Positions 7,355 through 15,359 of a stretch of DNA of 38,049 nucleotides are shown piece after piece. Source of the DNA: an uncultured Bacilli bacterium. GTDB lineage: Bacteria > Bacillota_I > Bacilli_A > RFN20 > CAG-826. Location: contig CALVRV010000013.1 of NCBI GenBank assembly GCA_944358865.1, forward strand, positions 1 to 38,049, in the 5' to 3' direction. Under the pieces are notes generated by a model, which was given only the letters and a program-made list of their open reading frames with translations, was not told the origin of the DNA and did not search any database. Position numbers and translations under genes: made by a program. The first letter of the stretch is position 1; every line of letters starts with the position of its first letter.

Positions 7355-7970
7355 TTTTGTCATCCTTATTTAAATTTAATATTTTATCTACGCCAGTAAG
7401 TTCAAAAAAGTAGGGCAATTGTTCGCACCATTTACAAAAAACATGCCATTCTTTTAATTTATGGAATCTTCTTTGTAAATACATAGTTTTAAGTTGTTGA
7501 TAATTAGTAGTCATTGTCGCACCTAAACAAAATCCACATGGTAGTGACGCGACAATCTTTCTCCAAAGTACAACTTTATTTGGATCATCATTATTTAATT
7601 TTAAATATTCATCAATAAGACTTTTAACAATTTCAATAACCCTTTCATCAGTGTCTTCAACACATTGATTTTTGACATCAAATTTTAATAAACAATGCAT
7701 AGTGGATTGGCTTGAAACATAATCAAACCAATGATATCTTTGTGCTTGTTTCCAAAAATATAATGGAGCGGTCAAATCCATTTGAACAATTATTCCTTTT
7801 AAAAAATTATCATGTCCTTGTCCATTTAAGGTTTGTCCTAATTTAAATGCACGATTAAAATCTTTTTCATTGACATCATTACGATCAAATATTGTTCGCA
7901 TTGGATTCCCAGATGCTTTAATTGATTTTTCTATTCCATAGACTTCAGTATTTTCAATTTTAAATTCCAT
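7347..7970 (-). CDS. Divergent ThyX-like (FAD-dependent thymidylate synthase family) protein
   Basis: A 207-residue protein resembling a family found in Firmicutes and their phages that is sometimes labelled FAD-dependent thymidylate synthase. Two segments align by eye with ThyX. Residues 69-92 (APLYFWKQAQRYHWFDY, then SSQSTMH) lie where ThyX has its RHR-x7-S signature. Residues 141-186 (ASLPCGFCLGATMTTNYQQL, then an Arg/His/Trp-rich helix) match the ThyX segment of the type LLPxxxxTxxxxTxNxxEL. The canonical RHR is not preserved. Its operon places it between FolD, which makes methylene-THF, and after dCMP deaminase, which makes dUMP: exactly the two ThyX substrates. I infer a role in dTMP synthesis or a related uridylate reaction, but catalysis is unproven. 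Confidence 0.6.
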   Translation of the reverse strand: MEFKIENTEVYGIEKSIKASGNPMRTIFDRNDVNEKDFNRAFKLGQTLNGQGHDNFLKGIIVQMDLTAPLYFWKQAQRYHWFDYVSSQSTMHCLLKFDVKNQCVEDTDERVIEIVKSLIDEYLKLNNDDPNKVVLWRKIVASLPCGFCLGATMTTNYQQLKTMYLQRRFHKLKEWHVFCKWCEQLPYFFELTGVDKILNLNKDDKNG

Positions 7971-7974
7971 TTTT

Positions 7975-8769
7975 TTAATTTTCTCCTTTACAAATTTGAA
8001 TTAAATTTTCATATAAAGCAAGACGAGTCAATAATCCAACACCACCAGGGACAGGAGTTTGTAAGGCGACTGGTAAATCTTTTAATGCATCACCTTTTAA
8101 TCCGTTTTCGCTTCGATTAATACCAACATCTACAACAACTGCATCTTTTTTATAAGAAAAACGATTATCTAAAAAGCTTTCTTTTCCAATTGCTATAACA
8201 ATAATATCAGCATGACTAATATAAAACTTCATATCTTCAAATGTTGTTTTTGAATGTAAAATTGTCGTATTACAATTTTCTTTTAATAACAATTTAGCCA
8301 TTGGTTTACCAACAATATTACTTCTACCAATTACAACTGCATTTTTAGATGATAGTGTTATATTTTCGTGTTTAAGGTAATTTATAATTCCCTGTGGAGT
8401 GCATGGATTTAATTTACTTAATGGGTGAAAACCATCTACATCTTTTAAAGGTGAAATGGCTAATTTTATTTTTTCTTCATCAATATGTTTACCTAATGGA
8501 AGTTGAACAATAATCCCATCAATTGATTCATCATCATTATATTGTTTTATAATATCTAATAAATCGTTTTGACTAATATTTTTATCTAATTGTAGCAATT
8601 TAGCATCTATATCTAATTCTTTTGCATCTTTTAATTTACCTTTGATATATGCTTTGCTTGCTTCATCCTCATTAGCGTTAATAATAATTAAAGAAGGTTT
8701 TCTTTTTAATGATAAAACTATATTTTTTAATTCTTGTTTTCTTTTTAAAACATATTCTTTGATAGTCAT
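7975..8769 (-). CDS. folD: Bifunctional methylene-THF dehydrogenase / methenyl-THF cyclohydrolase
   Basis: A 264-residue cytoplasmic enzyme that interconverts 5,10-methylene-THF and 10-formyl-THF. The catalytic Tyr/Lys motif is present as ASKAYIKGK (Y and K four residues apart). DGIIVQLPLG, KDVDGFHP, CTPQGI, the Rossmann nucleotide-binding motif VIGRSNIVGKP and the C-terminal TPVPGGVGLLT are all diagnostic. It is slightly shorter than the usual 280-290 residues, mainly at the N-terminus. It sits 1 bp after dCMP deaminase and 4 bp before the ThyX-like gene, so the operon couples one-carbon supply to thymidylate synthesis. Confidence 0.97.
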   Translation of the reverse strand: MTIKEYVLKRKQELKNIVLSLKRKPSLIIINANEDEASKAYIKGKLKDAKELDIDAKLLQLDKNISQNDLLDIIKQYNDDESIDGIIVQLPLGKHIDEEKIKLAISPLKDVDGFHPLSKLNPCTPQGIINYLKHENITLSSKNAVVIGRSNIVGKPMAKLLLKENCNTTILHSKTTFEDMKFYISHADIIVIAIGKESFLDNRFSYKKDAVVVDVGINRSENGLKGDALKDLPVALQTPVPGGVGLLTRLALYENLIQICKGEN

Positions 8770-8770
8770 T

Positions 8771-9244
8771 TTATTTAATCTCTATTTTTATATCTTTTCC
8801 TTGATATTTTCTTAATTTGATACCTGCAAGTTCTAACATCTTTTTAGAAGCTTGTGTCGTAATTTGATTTTCATATTTATTGTCTAAATAAACAACTTCT
8901 TTAATTCCAACTTGAATTATTGCTTTAGCGCATTCGTTACAAGGAAATAAAGTCACATATAAAATACAATTTTTCAAAGCAGAACCATTTCTAGTATTTA
9001 ATATTGCGTTAAATTCAGCGTGGCAAACATACAAATATTTACTATCTAATCCTTCTCCTTTGTTCCACGATAAATTTTCTTCATCAATATGTCTTGGCAT
9101 GCCATTATAACCAATTGAGACAACTTTATTATCTTCATCGACAATGCACGCACCGACTTTAGTGTTTGGATCTTTACTTCTTAAAGAACTTAAAAGGGCT
9201 ATGCCCATAAAATATTCATCCCAGTTTATATTATTCGTTTTCAT
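8771..9244 (-). CDS. dCMP deaminase (ComEB type)
   Basis: A 157-residue zinc deaminase that converts dCMP to dUMP, the precursor of dTMP. The catalytic zinc site is complete: CHAEFNAI (H75, E77) and LFPCNECAK (C102, C105). The N-terminal WDEYFMGIALL and GYNGMPR segments are typical of the dCMP deaminase / ComEB family as distinct from cytidine deaminase. It is the first gene of the five-gene minus-strand operon (deaminase, folD, ThyX-like, pepT, udk). No Shine-Dalgarno precedes it; an extended -10 ends 7 nt from the ATG, so the mRNA is probably leaderless. Confidence 0.93.
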   Translation of the reverse strand: MKTNNINWDEYFMGIALLSSLRSKDPNTKVGACIVDEDNKVVSIGYNGMPRHIDEENLSWNKGEGLDSKYLYVCHAEFNAILNTRNGSALKNCILYVTLFPCNECAKAIIQVGIKEVVYLDNKYENQITTQASKKMLELAGIKLRKYQGKDIKIEIK

Positions 9245-9251
9245 ATTTTTT

Positions 9252-9260
9252 ATTTTAGCA
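9252..9260 (-). promoter_or_regulatory. Extended -10 promoter of the dCMP deaminase operon, leaderless
   Basis: Read on the minus strand, TG-C-TAAAAT (9260 down to 9252) is an extended -10 element that ends 7 nt before the ATG at 9244. No ribosome binding site fits between them. The element arrangement matches those before nrdG, addB and the nucleotidase gene. Confidence 0.6.
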
Positions 9261-9285
9261 AAAATAATATTATAAATATATATTT

Positions 9286-9301
9286 AATTAATAAATTAAT
9301 T
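9286..9301. promoter_or_regulatory. AATTAAT-N2-ATTAATT palindrome between the deaminase operon and nrdG
   Basis: AATTAAT-AA-ATTAATT is a perfect palindrome (extended to 20 bp at 9284-9303) in the middle of the divergent control region. The same 16-bp core occurs at 13351-13366 upstream of nrdD. It is centred about 50 bp upstream of the deaminase start and about 60 bp upstream of the nrdG start. It does not match the known NrdR box (ACACWATATATWGTGT-like), although the 16-bp length is the same. I infer an operator for a regulator of dNTP genes. Confidence 0.45.
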
Positions 9302-9338
9302 AATTTTTATTTATTAGATAGATATTTAACATAGAAAG

Positions 9339-9347
9339 TGTCATAAT
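9339..9347 (+). promoter_or_regulatory. Extended -10 promoter of nrdG, leaderless
   Basis: TG-T-CATAAT (9339-9347) ends 6 nt before the nrdG ATG at 9354, and there is no Shine-Dalgarno. Transcription should start at the A of the ATG. Confidence 0.6.
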
Positions 9348-9353
9348 TATTTT

Positions 9354-10043
9354 ATGGATTTTGTTGGTATTGAAAAACTTTCATTAGTTGATTATGATGG
9401 CAAAATATCTTGCATTTTATTTGCTAAAGGTTGCAATTTTTTATGTCCGTTTTGTCATAACAGCGAATTAGTCTTAGGAAAGATTAATTCCTTCATACCA
9501 TTTGAAGATATATTAAATTATTTAAAATCAAGAAAAAATGTTTTAGACGCTGTTGTAATAAGTGGTGGAGAACCAACTTTAATGGATGACTTAAAAGATA
9601 AAATTATTCAAATTAAAAAGCTTGGTTTTTTAATTAAACTTGATACAAATGGAACAAGATTTGAAGTTTTACAAGACCTAATTAATTCTAATTTAGTTGA
9701 TTATGTCGCTATGGATGTAAAAAATGATTTAAATTCTTATCAATTGACAATTAATAAAAATGATTTTGATTTAACTGATGTTATTAAAAGTATCAATCTA
9801 TTATTAGAAAATAGAGTCGATTATGAATTTCGCACTACTTTAGTTAAAGAATTCCATAATGAAGAATCTATTATTAATATGGCAAAAATGCTAAAAGGCG
9901 CTAAAAGGTTATATTTACAAAAATTTATATCAAGTGAAAATTGTTTTAATAAAAATCTTCATCCTATAGAAAAAGAAGTATCTTTACATTATGTAAAAAT
10001 ACTTTCAGATTATATTGATCAAGTTGAATTAAGAGGTTATTGA
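9354..10043 (+). CDS. nrdG: Anaerobic RNR activating radical-SAM protein (NrdG type)
   Basis: A 229-residue radical SAM enzyme that installs the glycyl radical on NrdD using a [4Fe-4S] cluster and S-adenosylmethionine. The cluster motif CxxxCxxC is C27-N-F-L-C31-P-F-C34, and the SAM-binding GGE motif is VISGGEPTL. The N-terminal MDFVGIEKLSLVDYDGKISC pattern is that of the NrdG2-type activases often paired with redoxin-fused NrdD. It is transcribed divergently from the deaminase operon, and its stop overlaps the convergent trxB-like stop by 7 bp. NrdD itself lies on the opposite strand 0.9 kb downstream. A role activating another glycyl-radical enzyme is possible but less likely here. Confidence 0.88.
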   Translation: MDFVGIEKLSLVDYDGKISCILFAKGCNFLCPFCHNSELVLGKINSFIPFEDILNYLKSRKNVLDAVVISGGEPTLMDDLKDKIIQIKKLGFLIKLDTNGTRFEVLQDLINSNLVDYVAMDVKNDLNSYQLTINKNDFDLTDVIKSINLLLENRVDYEFRTTLVKEFHNEESIINMAKMLKGAKRLYLQKFISSENCFNKNLHPIEKEVSLHYVKILSDYIDQVELRGY

Positions 10044-10945
10044 TTTAAATATTTAACTGCATTTATCGCACTAATAGAGCCTTCACTACAGGCATTTATT
10101 ACTTGGCGAATATCTTTTTTAATTGTATCACCACAAGCAAAGACACCTTTTAAAGAAGTCTCCATATTATTATTTGTTAAAATATAACCTTGATCTAATT
10201 TAATTATATTTTCAAACCTTTTGTTATCTGAAATTTGACCAATTGCAATAAAGACATTATTTGTATTTATTTTAATAATTTCACCAGTTTTAGTATTTTT
10301 AAAAACTAAACCTTGTAAATTATTTTCACCTATATATTCAATTAAAGACATATTATAATTTATAAATATTTTTTCACTATTGAGTACTTTATTTTGCAAT
10401 ATTTCATCACCAAATAAATGATCAAATAGGCAATACATATTAACTTTTGGACAATAGCTTTCTAACATTAAGGCATATTGTAAAGCACTATTAGCGTCAC
10501 CAATAATATTTACTTCTTCGCCTTTATAAAATGGACCATCACATGTCGCACAATATGAAATGCCATGACCAATTAATTTTTCCTCATTTGGCAAATTTAA
10601 AGTTCTATGCTTAACTCCATTAGCAATAATAACTGCACCAGCTTCATATTGTTTAAAATTAGTTTTAATAAGAAATTTCTTTTCTTCTAATTTAACAATT
10701 TCTAAAACTTCATCAAGTTCAAAATCTACACCTAAATTATTAATTTGACTAAACAAATTATCAGCAAATTCTAATCCAGATATTTTTTCAATACTAGGAT
10801 AATTTTCTAAGCGTGGTGAAGTAGCGATTTGCCCACCAAAAGATTCTTTTTCGATTATTAATACTTTTTTATTTTCTCTTAAAGCGTATAAAGCAGCACT
10901 CATCCCTGACGGGCCGCCACCAACGATTACAATATCATATCTCAT
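10037..10945 (-). CDS. Thioredoxin-reductase-like flavoprotein with altered NADPH site
   Basis: A 302-residue FAD disulfide reductase of the TrxB fold. The FAD-binding GGGPSG is at residues 8-13, the redox-active CATC at C132-C135, and the second FAD motif at GVFACGD. The NADPH half is unusual. The Rossmann motif reads GDANSA (149-154) where GGGDSA/GGGNSA is expected. The HRRxxFR segment that binds the NADPH 2'-phosphate is replaced by YCLFDHLFG (171-179) with no arginines. This resembles pyridine-nucleotide-independent relatives such as the clostridial ferredoxin-dependent thioredoxin reductases. Its ATG overlaps the nrdD stop by one base (TAATG), so it is coupled to NrdD and probably reduces its glutaredoxin-like domain and/or thioredoxin. 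Confidence 0.88.
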   Translation of the reverse strand: MRYDIVIVGGGPSGMSAALYALRENKKVLIIEKESFGGQIATSPRLENYPSIEKISGLEFADNLFSQINNLGVDFELDEVLEIVKLEEKKFLIKTNFKQYEAGAVIIANGVKHRTLNLPNEEKLIGHGISYCATCDGPFYKGEEVNIIGDANSALQYALMLESYCPKVNMYCLFDHLFGDEILQNKVLNSEKIFINYNMSLIEYIGENNLQGLVFKNTKTGEIIKINTNNVFIAIGQISDNKRFENIIKLDQGYILTNNNMETSLKGVFACGDTIKKDIRQVINACSEGSISAINAVKYLNQ

Positions 10946-13323
10946 TAGGCTTGAGCCTCGATAAATCCTTTGATCTTGCTTGCATTATCATAAAGTTGAT
11001 AATGTTGTCCATCTGGAATTAATAATGTTGGTGCTTTTCTAATATCATATTTTAAGGCTAAAAGTTTTCCTTGTTCATCTTCAACATTAATTAATTGATA
11101 TTTGATATTAGCTTTATCTAATAACATTTTAGCTAATTTACAATTTGGACAAGTAGAAGTTGTAAATAACATTGGTATTTGGATATCGTTAGTTTCTTTT
11201 GTTAAAACGACATCATCAATTCCATTTTCTTTTAAACTATGTGTAAGATGTGAATGTTCTAAATCGTAAGTTTTTCTATTTTTAAATTCTTCAGCCTTAC
11301 CATCATTCCAGTTTTGAACAGGACGATAATATCCGGTAATTCTTGAATAAACCTCAGTTTTTTGATGGCATATTGGACATTCATATTCCTCACCATTTAT
11401 ATAACCATGATCTCGACAAACAGAGTAGGTAGGTGAAATTGTATAATATGGAAGATGATAATTTTCTGCGATTTTTCTAACTAAATTCATACAAGATTTC
11501 CATGATGGAAGTTTTTGTCCTAAGAAAGCATGGAAAACAGTGCCAGATGTATATAATGTTTGAAGTTCATCTTGAATATCTAAAGCTTTAAAAATATCAT
11601 CAGTGTATCCGACTGGCAAATGGCTAGAATTTGTATAATAAGGTGTCTTATTATCTTCACTTGCAGTAATAATATCTGGATATCTTTCTTTATCGTGCTT
11701 TGCTAGACGATACGCAGTTGATTCAGCTGGAGTAGCCTCTAAATTATATAAATCACCATATAATTCTTGATAATCAGATAGTCTAGTACGCATATGATTT
11801 AAGACTTCTTTTGTAAATTTTATCGCTTCTGGATTAGTTAAATCTTTTTTAATCCAACGAGCATTAAGACAAGCTTCGTTCATACCTACTAAACCAATAG
11901 TAGAGAAGTGGTTATTAAATGTGCCTAAATATCGTTTTGTATATGGATATAATCCAGCTTCTAGTAATGCAGTAACTGTATTTCTTTTAACTTTTAAACT
12001 TCGTGCAGAAATATCCATAATCTTATCTAATCGATGATAAAAATCTTGTTCATCAGTGCTTAGATAAGCAATACGAGGCATATTAATTGTAACTACACCA
12101 ATAGATCCAGTTGATTCTCCACTTCCAAAGAATCCGCCAGATTTCTTTCTTAATTCTCTTAAATCTAATCTTAAACGACAGCACATACTTCTAACATCAC
12201 TTGGTTCCATATCGCTGTTAACATAGTTACTAAAATATGGGGTACCATATTTAGCAGCCATTTCAAATAATAATTTATTATTTTCTGTTTCAGACCAGTC
12301 AAATGTACGTGTAATAGAATAGGTTGGAATTGGATATTGGAAACCACGACCATTTGCGTCTCCTTCAATCATAATTTCAATAAAGGCTTTATTGATCATT
12401 GCCATTTCTTTTACACAATCTTTATATTTAAAGTCTAATTCTTTGCCACCAACAATAGCGTTTAATTCTGCCATATCATTTGGAACAACCCAGTCAAGAG
12501 TAATGTTAGTAAATGGTGCTTGAGTACCCCAACGTGAAGGAGTGTTGACACCAAAAATAAATGATTGTATGCATTGTTTAACTTCTTTATAAGTTAAATT
12601 GTCTACTTTAACAAATGGCGCGAGATAAGTATCAAAACTTGAAAAAGCTTGAGCACCAGCCCATTCATTTTGCATAATACCTAAAAAGTTGACCATTTGG
12701 TTACATAAAGTCGATAAATGGCTAGCAGGGGCAGAAGTAATTTTTCCACTTACTCCTCCTAAACCTTCTTTAATTAATTGTTTTAAAGACCAACCTGCAC
12801 AATAACCAGTTAACATTGATAAATCATGAATATGAATATCAGCATTACGGTGAGCATTAGCTATTTCTTGATCATATATTTCACTTAACCAATAATTAGC
12901 GGTAACTGCACCAGAATTAGATAAAATTAATCCACCAACTGAATATGTGACAGTGGAATTTTCTTTTACACGCCAGTCATTTATTTTTAAATAATTATCA
13001 ACGATATTTTTATAATCAATATTTGTTGATTTAATTTGTCTTAAATTTTCATGCTGTTTTCTATAGATAATGTATGAACGTGCGACATCAATATAACCAG
13101 CTTGAATTAATACTACTTCAACACTATCTTGGATATCTTCAACGTCAACAATATCATTTTTAACTTTGCTATTAAAATCAGCAGTAACACGAAGCGCTAG
13201 CATATTAATAATATCTTGATTGTAATATTTGTGTTCTGCTAAAAAAGCTTTTTCTATTGCACTTTGAATTTTTCCAATTGAGAATTCTTTTACTGATCCA
13301 TCTCTTTTTCTTACTTGTAACAT
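10945..13323 (-). CDS. nrdD: Anaerobic ribonucleoside-triphosphate reductase with C-terminal glutaredoxin-like domain
   Basis: A 792-residue class III ribonucleotide reductase that makes dNTPs from NTPs without oxygen. An N-terminal ATP-cone (about 1-95; LQVRKRDGSVKEF) provides allosteric control. The catalytic domain contains the active-site pair MCCR (C381-C382). A metal-binding CRDHGY...CPIC knuckle lies before the glycyl-radical loop RITGYYRP (radical Gly664) and QNWNDGK. Residues ~712-792 form an extra redoxin domain with CPNC (C725, C728) and the cis-Pro segment KAPTLLIP. Class III enzymes with thiol reductants instead of formate are known, and this fusion suggests that type. GGAGGG gives a strong Shine-Dalgarno. 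A palindrome shared with the nrdG/deaminase region lies upstream. Confidence 0.95.
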   Translation of the reverse strand: MLQVRKRDGSVKEFSIGKIQSAIEKAFLAEHKYYNQDIINMLALRVTADFNSKVKNDIVDVEDIQDSVEVVLIQAGYIDVARSYIIYRKQHENLRQIKSTNIDYKNIVDNYLKINDWRVKENSTVTYSVGGLILSNSGAVTANYWLSEIYDQEIANAHRNADIHIHDLSMLTGYCAGWSLKQLIKEGLGGVSGKITSAPASHLSTLCNQMVNFLGIMQNEWAGAQAFSSFDTYLAPFVKVDNLTYKEVKQCIQSFIFGVNTPSRWGTQAPFTNITLDWVVPNDMAELNAIVGGKELDFKYKDCVKEMAMINKAFIEIMIEGDANGRGFQYPIPTYSITRTFDWSETENNKLLFEMAAKYGTPYFSNYVNSDMEPSDVRSMCCRLRLDLRELRKKSGGFFGSGESTGSIGVVTINMPRIAYLSTDEQDFYHRLDKIMDISARSLKVKRNTVTALLEAGLYPYTKRYLGTFNNHFSTIGLVGMNEACLNARWIKKDLTNPEAIKFTKEVLNHMRTRLSDYQELYGDLYNLEATPAESTAYRLAKHDKERYPDIITASEDNKTPYYTNSSHLPVGYTDDIFKALDIQDELQTLYTSGTVFHAFLGQKLPSWKSCMNLVRKIAENYHLPYYTISPTYSVCRDHGYINGEEYECPICHQKTEVYSRITGYYRPVQNWNDGKAEEFKNRKTYDLEHSHLTHSLKENGIDDVVLTKETNDIQIPMLFTTSTCPNCKLAKMLLDKANIKYQLINVEDEQGKLLALKYDIRKAPTLLIPDGQHYQLYDNASKIKGFIEAQA

Positions 13324-13350
13324 ATTTTTCCCTCCATTATTGTATAAAAA

Positions 13351-13366
13351 AATTAATCAATTAATT
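13351..13366. promoter_or_regulatory. AATTAAT-N2-ATTAATT palindrome upstream of nrdD
   Basis: AATTAAT-CA-ATTAATT has perfect arms (10 bp when extended to 13348-13369), 28-43 bp upstream of the nrdD start. On the minus strand a plausible -10, TACAAT (13344 to 13339), places the palindrome over the -35 region, so bound protein would repress. The core is the same as at 9286-9301. Confidence 0.45.
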
Positions 13367-13570
13367 TTTAAACAACTTTTTTATTTTATTAAACTCGCTT
13401 TTCTTATAGCGGTTTCGTCTTTTATAGTAAACTTTTTATTTTAGAAATAAAACAAAAAAATATTAAAAATTACTAAATTTTATACAGTGTAAAAAAGTTG
13501 AAAATTTTTACTATACAAATAATATTATTTATGCTCTATAAAAAATAGTAAAAAATTGTTAAAATTAGTG

Positions 13571-13576
13571 TAAAAT
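13571..13576 (+). promoter_or_regulatory. -10 element of the GH2 gene, leaderless
   Basis: TAAAAT (13571-13576) ends 7 nt before the ATG at 13584 with no ribosome binding site. The 260-bp gap upstream (13324-13583), divergent from nrdD, has no gene. It contains perfect inverted copies of TATAGTAAA (13423-13431 and, inverted, 13507-13515) and a partial third copy near 13545, which could be binding sites. Confidence 0.4.
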
Positions 13577-13583
13577 TAGTAGT

Positions 13584-15359
13584 ATGAAAATTGATGTGAG
13601 AAAAACTTTGCCTTTACAAGAATATCCAAGAATGCAATTTAAAAGGGATTCATATTTAAATTTAAATGGTAAATGGCAATACGCTTTTAAAAAAAGTGAA
13701 GCTTTTTTAGAAAAAATGGATGGATATATTCTTGTTCCATATTCGCCAGAATCTTCTCGAAGTTTTGTTAATCGTCAATTAAAAAAAGACGAATTTTTAC
13801 ACTATAGAAAATATTTCGTCTTACCACAAGGTTTTAATAAAGGACGTATTATTTTAAATATAGGAGCAATTGATCAAAGAAGTAAAATTTATATTAATAA
13901 ACAACTAGCGTTTCAATCTTCTTTTGGATATTTACCTATAAGTGTTGATATTACACCTTATCTTAAATTAGATGGAGATAATGAAATATATATTATTGTT
14001 TATGATGACGCTGATAGTGAGATATATGCTCGTGGCAAACAAAGATATAAAAGAGGTGGAATTTGGTATACTGCAATAAGTGGTATATATCAAAGCGTTT
14101 GGTTAGAAAGTGTTCCTGTTTCTTATTTAAAAAATATTAAAATAACTCCTAATTATGATAAAAAAAGTGTGACGTTTGAATTTACAACATTTAATAATTT
14201 AACTGACATCAATATTAAAATATATGAAGAAGAAAAACTAAAAGGCAATATTGTTTCAAAAAGTGGTGAAGCACTGACATTTAATTTTAATAGTTTTATT
14301 CCTTGGACAGTTGATAATCCTTTTTTATATAAATTAATAATTACGTATAAAAATGATTCTATAACTTCATATTTTGCGATGAGAAAATTTTCTTATCAAG
14401 ATTTTCAAGGTTATAAATTATTTACTCTTAATAATGAACCAATTTTAATGCAAGGAGTTCTAGACCAAGGCTATTATTATCCTGGAATATATACTCCTAA
14501 AAAAGTTGAAGATTATATACGAGATATAAAACTAGCAAAAGATCTTGGATTTAATATGTTAAGAATGCATGCAAGAATTGAATCTGATTTATTTTATTAT
14601 TATTGTGATAAATTAGGTATGATTGTCTGGCAAGATATGGTAAATGGAGGCGCCAAATACAAAAAAAGATATATTTATCTCGCGCCATTTATTAATTTTA
14701 ATATTAATGATACAACCTCTTTATCACTTGGAAGAAATAGTGAAAAATCACGTTTACAATTTCAACTAGAAATGCAAAATACTATCAAACATTTATATAA
14801 TCATCCATGTATTTCCACTTGGACTTTGTTTAATGAAGGGTGGGGACAATTTTGTGCAAATGACAATACTTCTTTACTTAGAAAATATGATCCAACAAGA
14901 TTAATTGATTCTACCAGTGGATGGTTTGATCAAAATTGTGGCGATTGTAATTCTAAACATATTTATTTTAAGACCATATCTTTAAAAAACGATAATAAAA
15001 GAGTTTTAGTTCTTTCTGAATTTGGCGGATATTCTTTAAAAATTAAAGGACATTTTGCATTTAAAAGAAGCTTTGGCTATAAATTGATGGTTGATAGTAA
15101 TGAATTAACAGAATCAATTTATAATCTTTTATTGACTGAAGTAAATAACGCAATTCAAAAACATGGTTTATCAGCTTATGTATACACTCAATTAAGTGAT
15201 GTTGAAGATGAAGTTAATGGATTTATTACTTACGATCGACAAGTTATTAAAGTAGACATAAACAAAATTAAATCTGCCAATGATGAATTAAAAAAGACTT
15301 TTTCTAAATTTGTTTTATCAAAAATTAATCTTGACAATAAGTGGGGGGATTATTTTTAA
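13584..15359 (+). CDS. Glycoside hydrolase family 2 protein (beta-galactosidase/beta-glucuronidase type)
   Basis: A 591-residue GH2 enzyme: N-terminal jelly-roll sugar-binding domain (about 1-175, LNGKWQYAF, VPYSPES), an immunoglobulin-like domain (about 180-280), then a TIM barrel. The acid/base is E418 in the diagnostic FNEGWGQF and the nucleophile is E479 in LSEFGGYS. No signal peptide is present, so it acts in the cytoplasm on imported glycosides. The convergent neighbour is an MFS carrier that may supply the substrate; the two genes overlap by 35 bp at their 3' ends. The protein is shorter than large LacZ enzymes and lacks their C-terminal domains. Substrate (beta-galactoside, beta-glucuronide or beta-mannoside) is not determined. 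Confidence 0.9.
   Translation: MKIDVRKTLPLQEYPRMQFKRDSYLNLNGKWQYAFKKSEAFLEKMDGYILVPYSPESSRSFVNRQLKKDEFLHYRKYFVLPQGFNKGRIILNIGAIDQRSKIYINKQLAFQSSFGYLPISVDITPYLKLDGDNEIYIIVYDDADSEIYARGKQRYKRGGIWYTAISGIYQSVWLESVPVSYLKNIKITPNYDKKSVTFEFTTFNNLTDINIKIYEEEKLKGNIVSKSGEALTFNFNSFIPWTVDNPFLYKLIITYKNDSITSYFAMRKFSYQDFQGYKLFTLNNEPILMQGVLDQGYYYPGIYTPKKVEDYIRDIKLAKDLGFNMLRMHARIESDLFYYYCDKLGMIVWQDMVNGGAKYKKRYIYLAPFINFNINDTTSLSLGRNSEKSRLQFQLEMQNTIKHLYNHPCISTWTLFNEGWGQFCANDNTSLLRKYDPTRLIDSTSGWFDQNCGDCNSKHIYFKTISLKNDNKRVLVLSEFGGYSLKIKGHFAFKRSFGYKLMVDSNELTESIYNLLLTEVNNAIQKHGLSAYVYTQLSDVEDEVNGFITYDRQVIKVDINKIKSANDELKKTFSKFVLSKINLDNKWGDYF

Noticed and set aside
7355-7363. Upstream ATG at 7363 as the pepT start
   Set aside because: AAGG is directly adjacent to that ATG and cannot serve it, whereas it is well placed for the ATG at 7354.
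9245-13583. Canonical NrdR boxes upstream of the nrd genes
   Set aside because: No good match to ACACWATATATWGTGT was seen in either control region; the shared palindrome found there has a different sequence.
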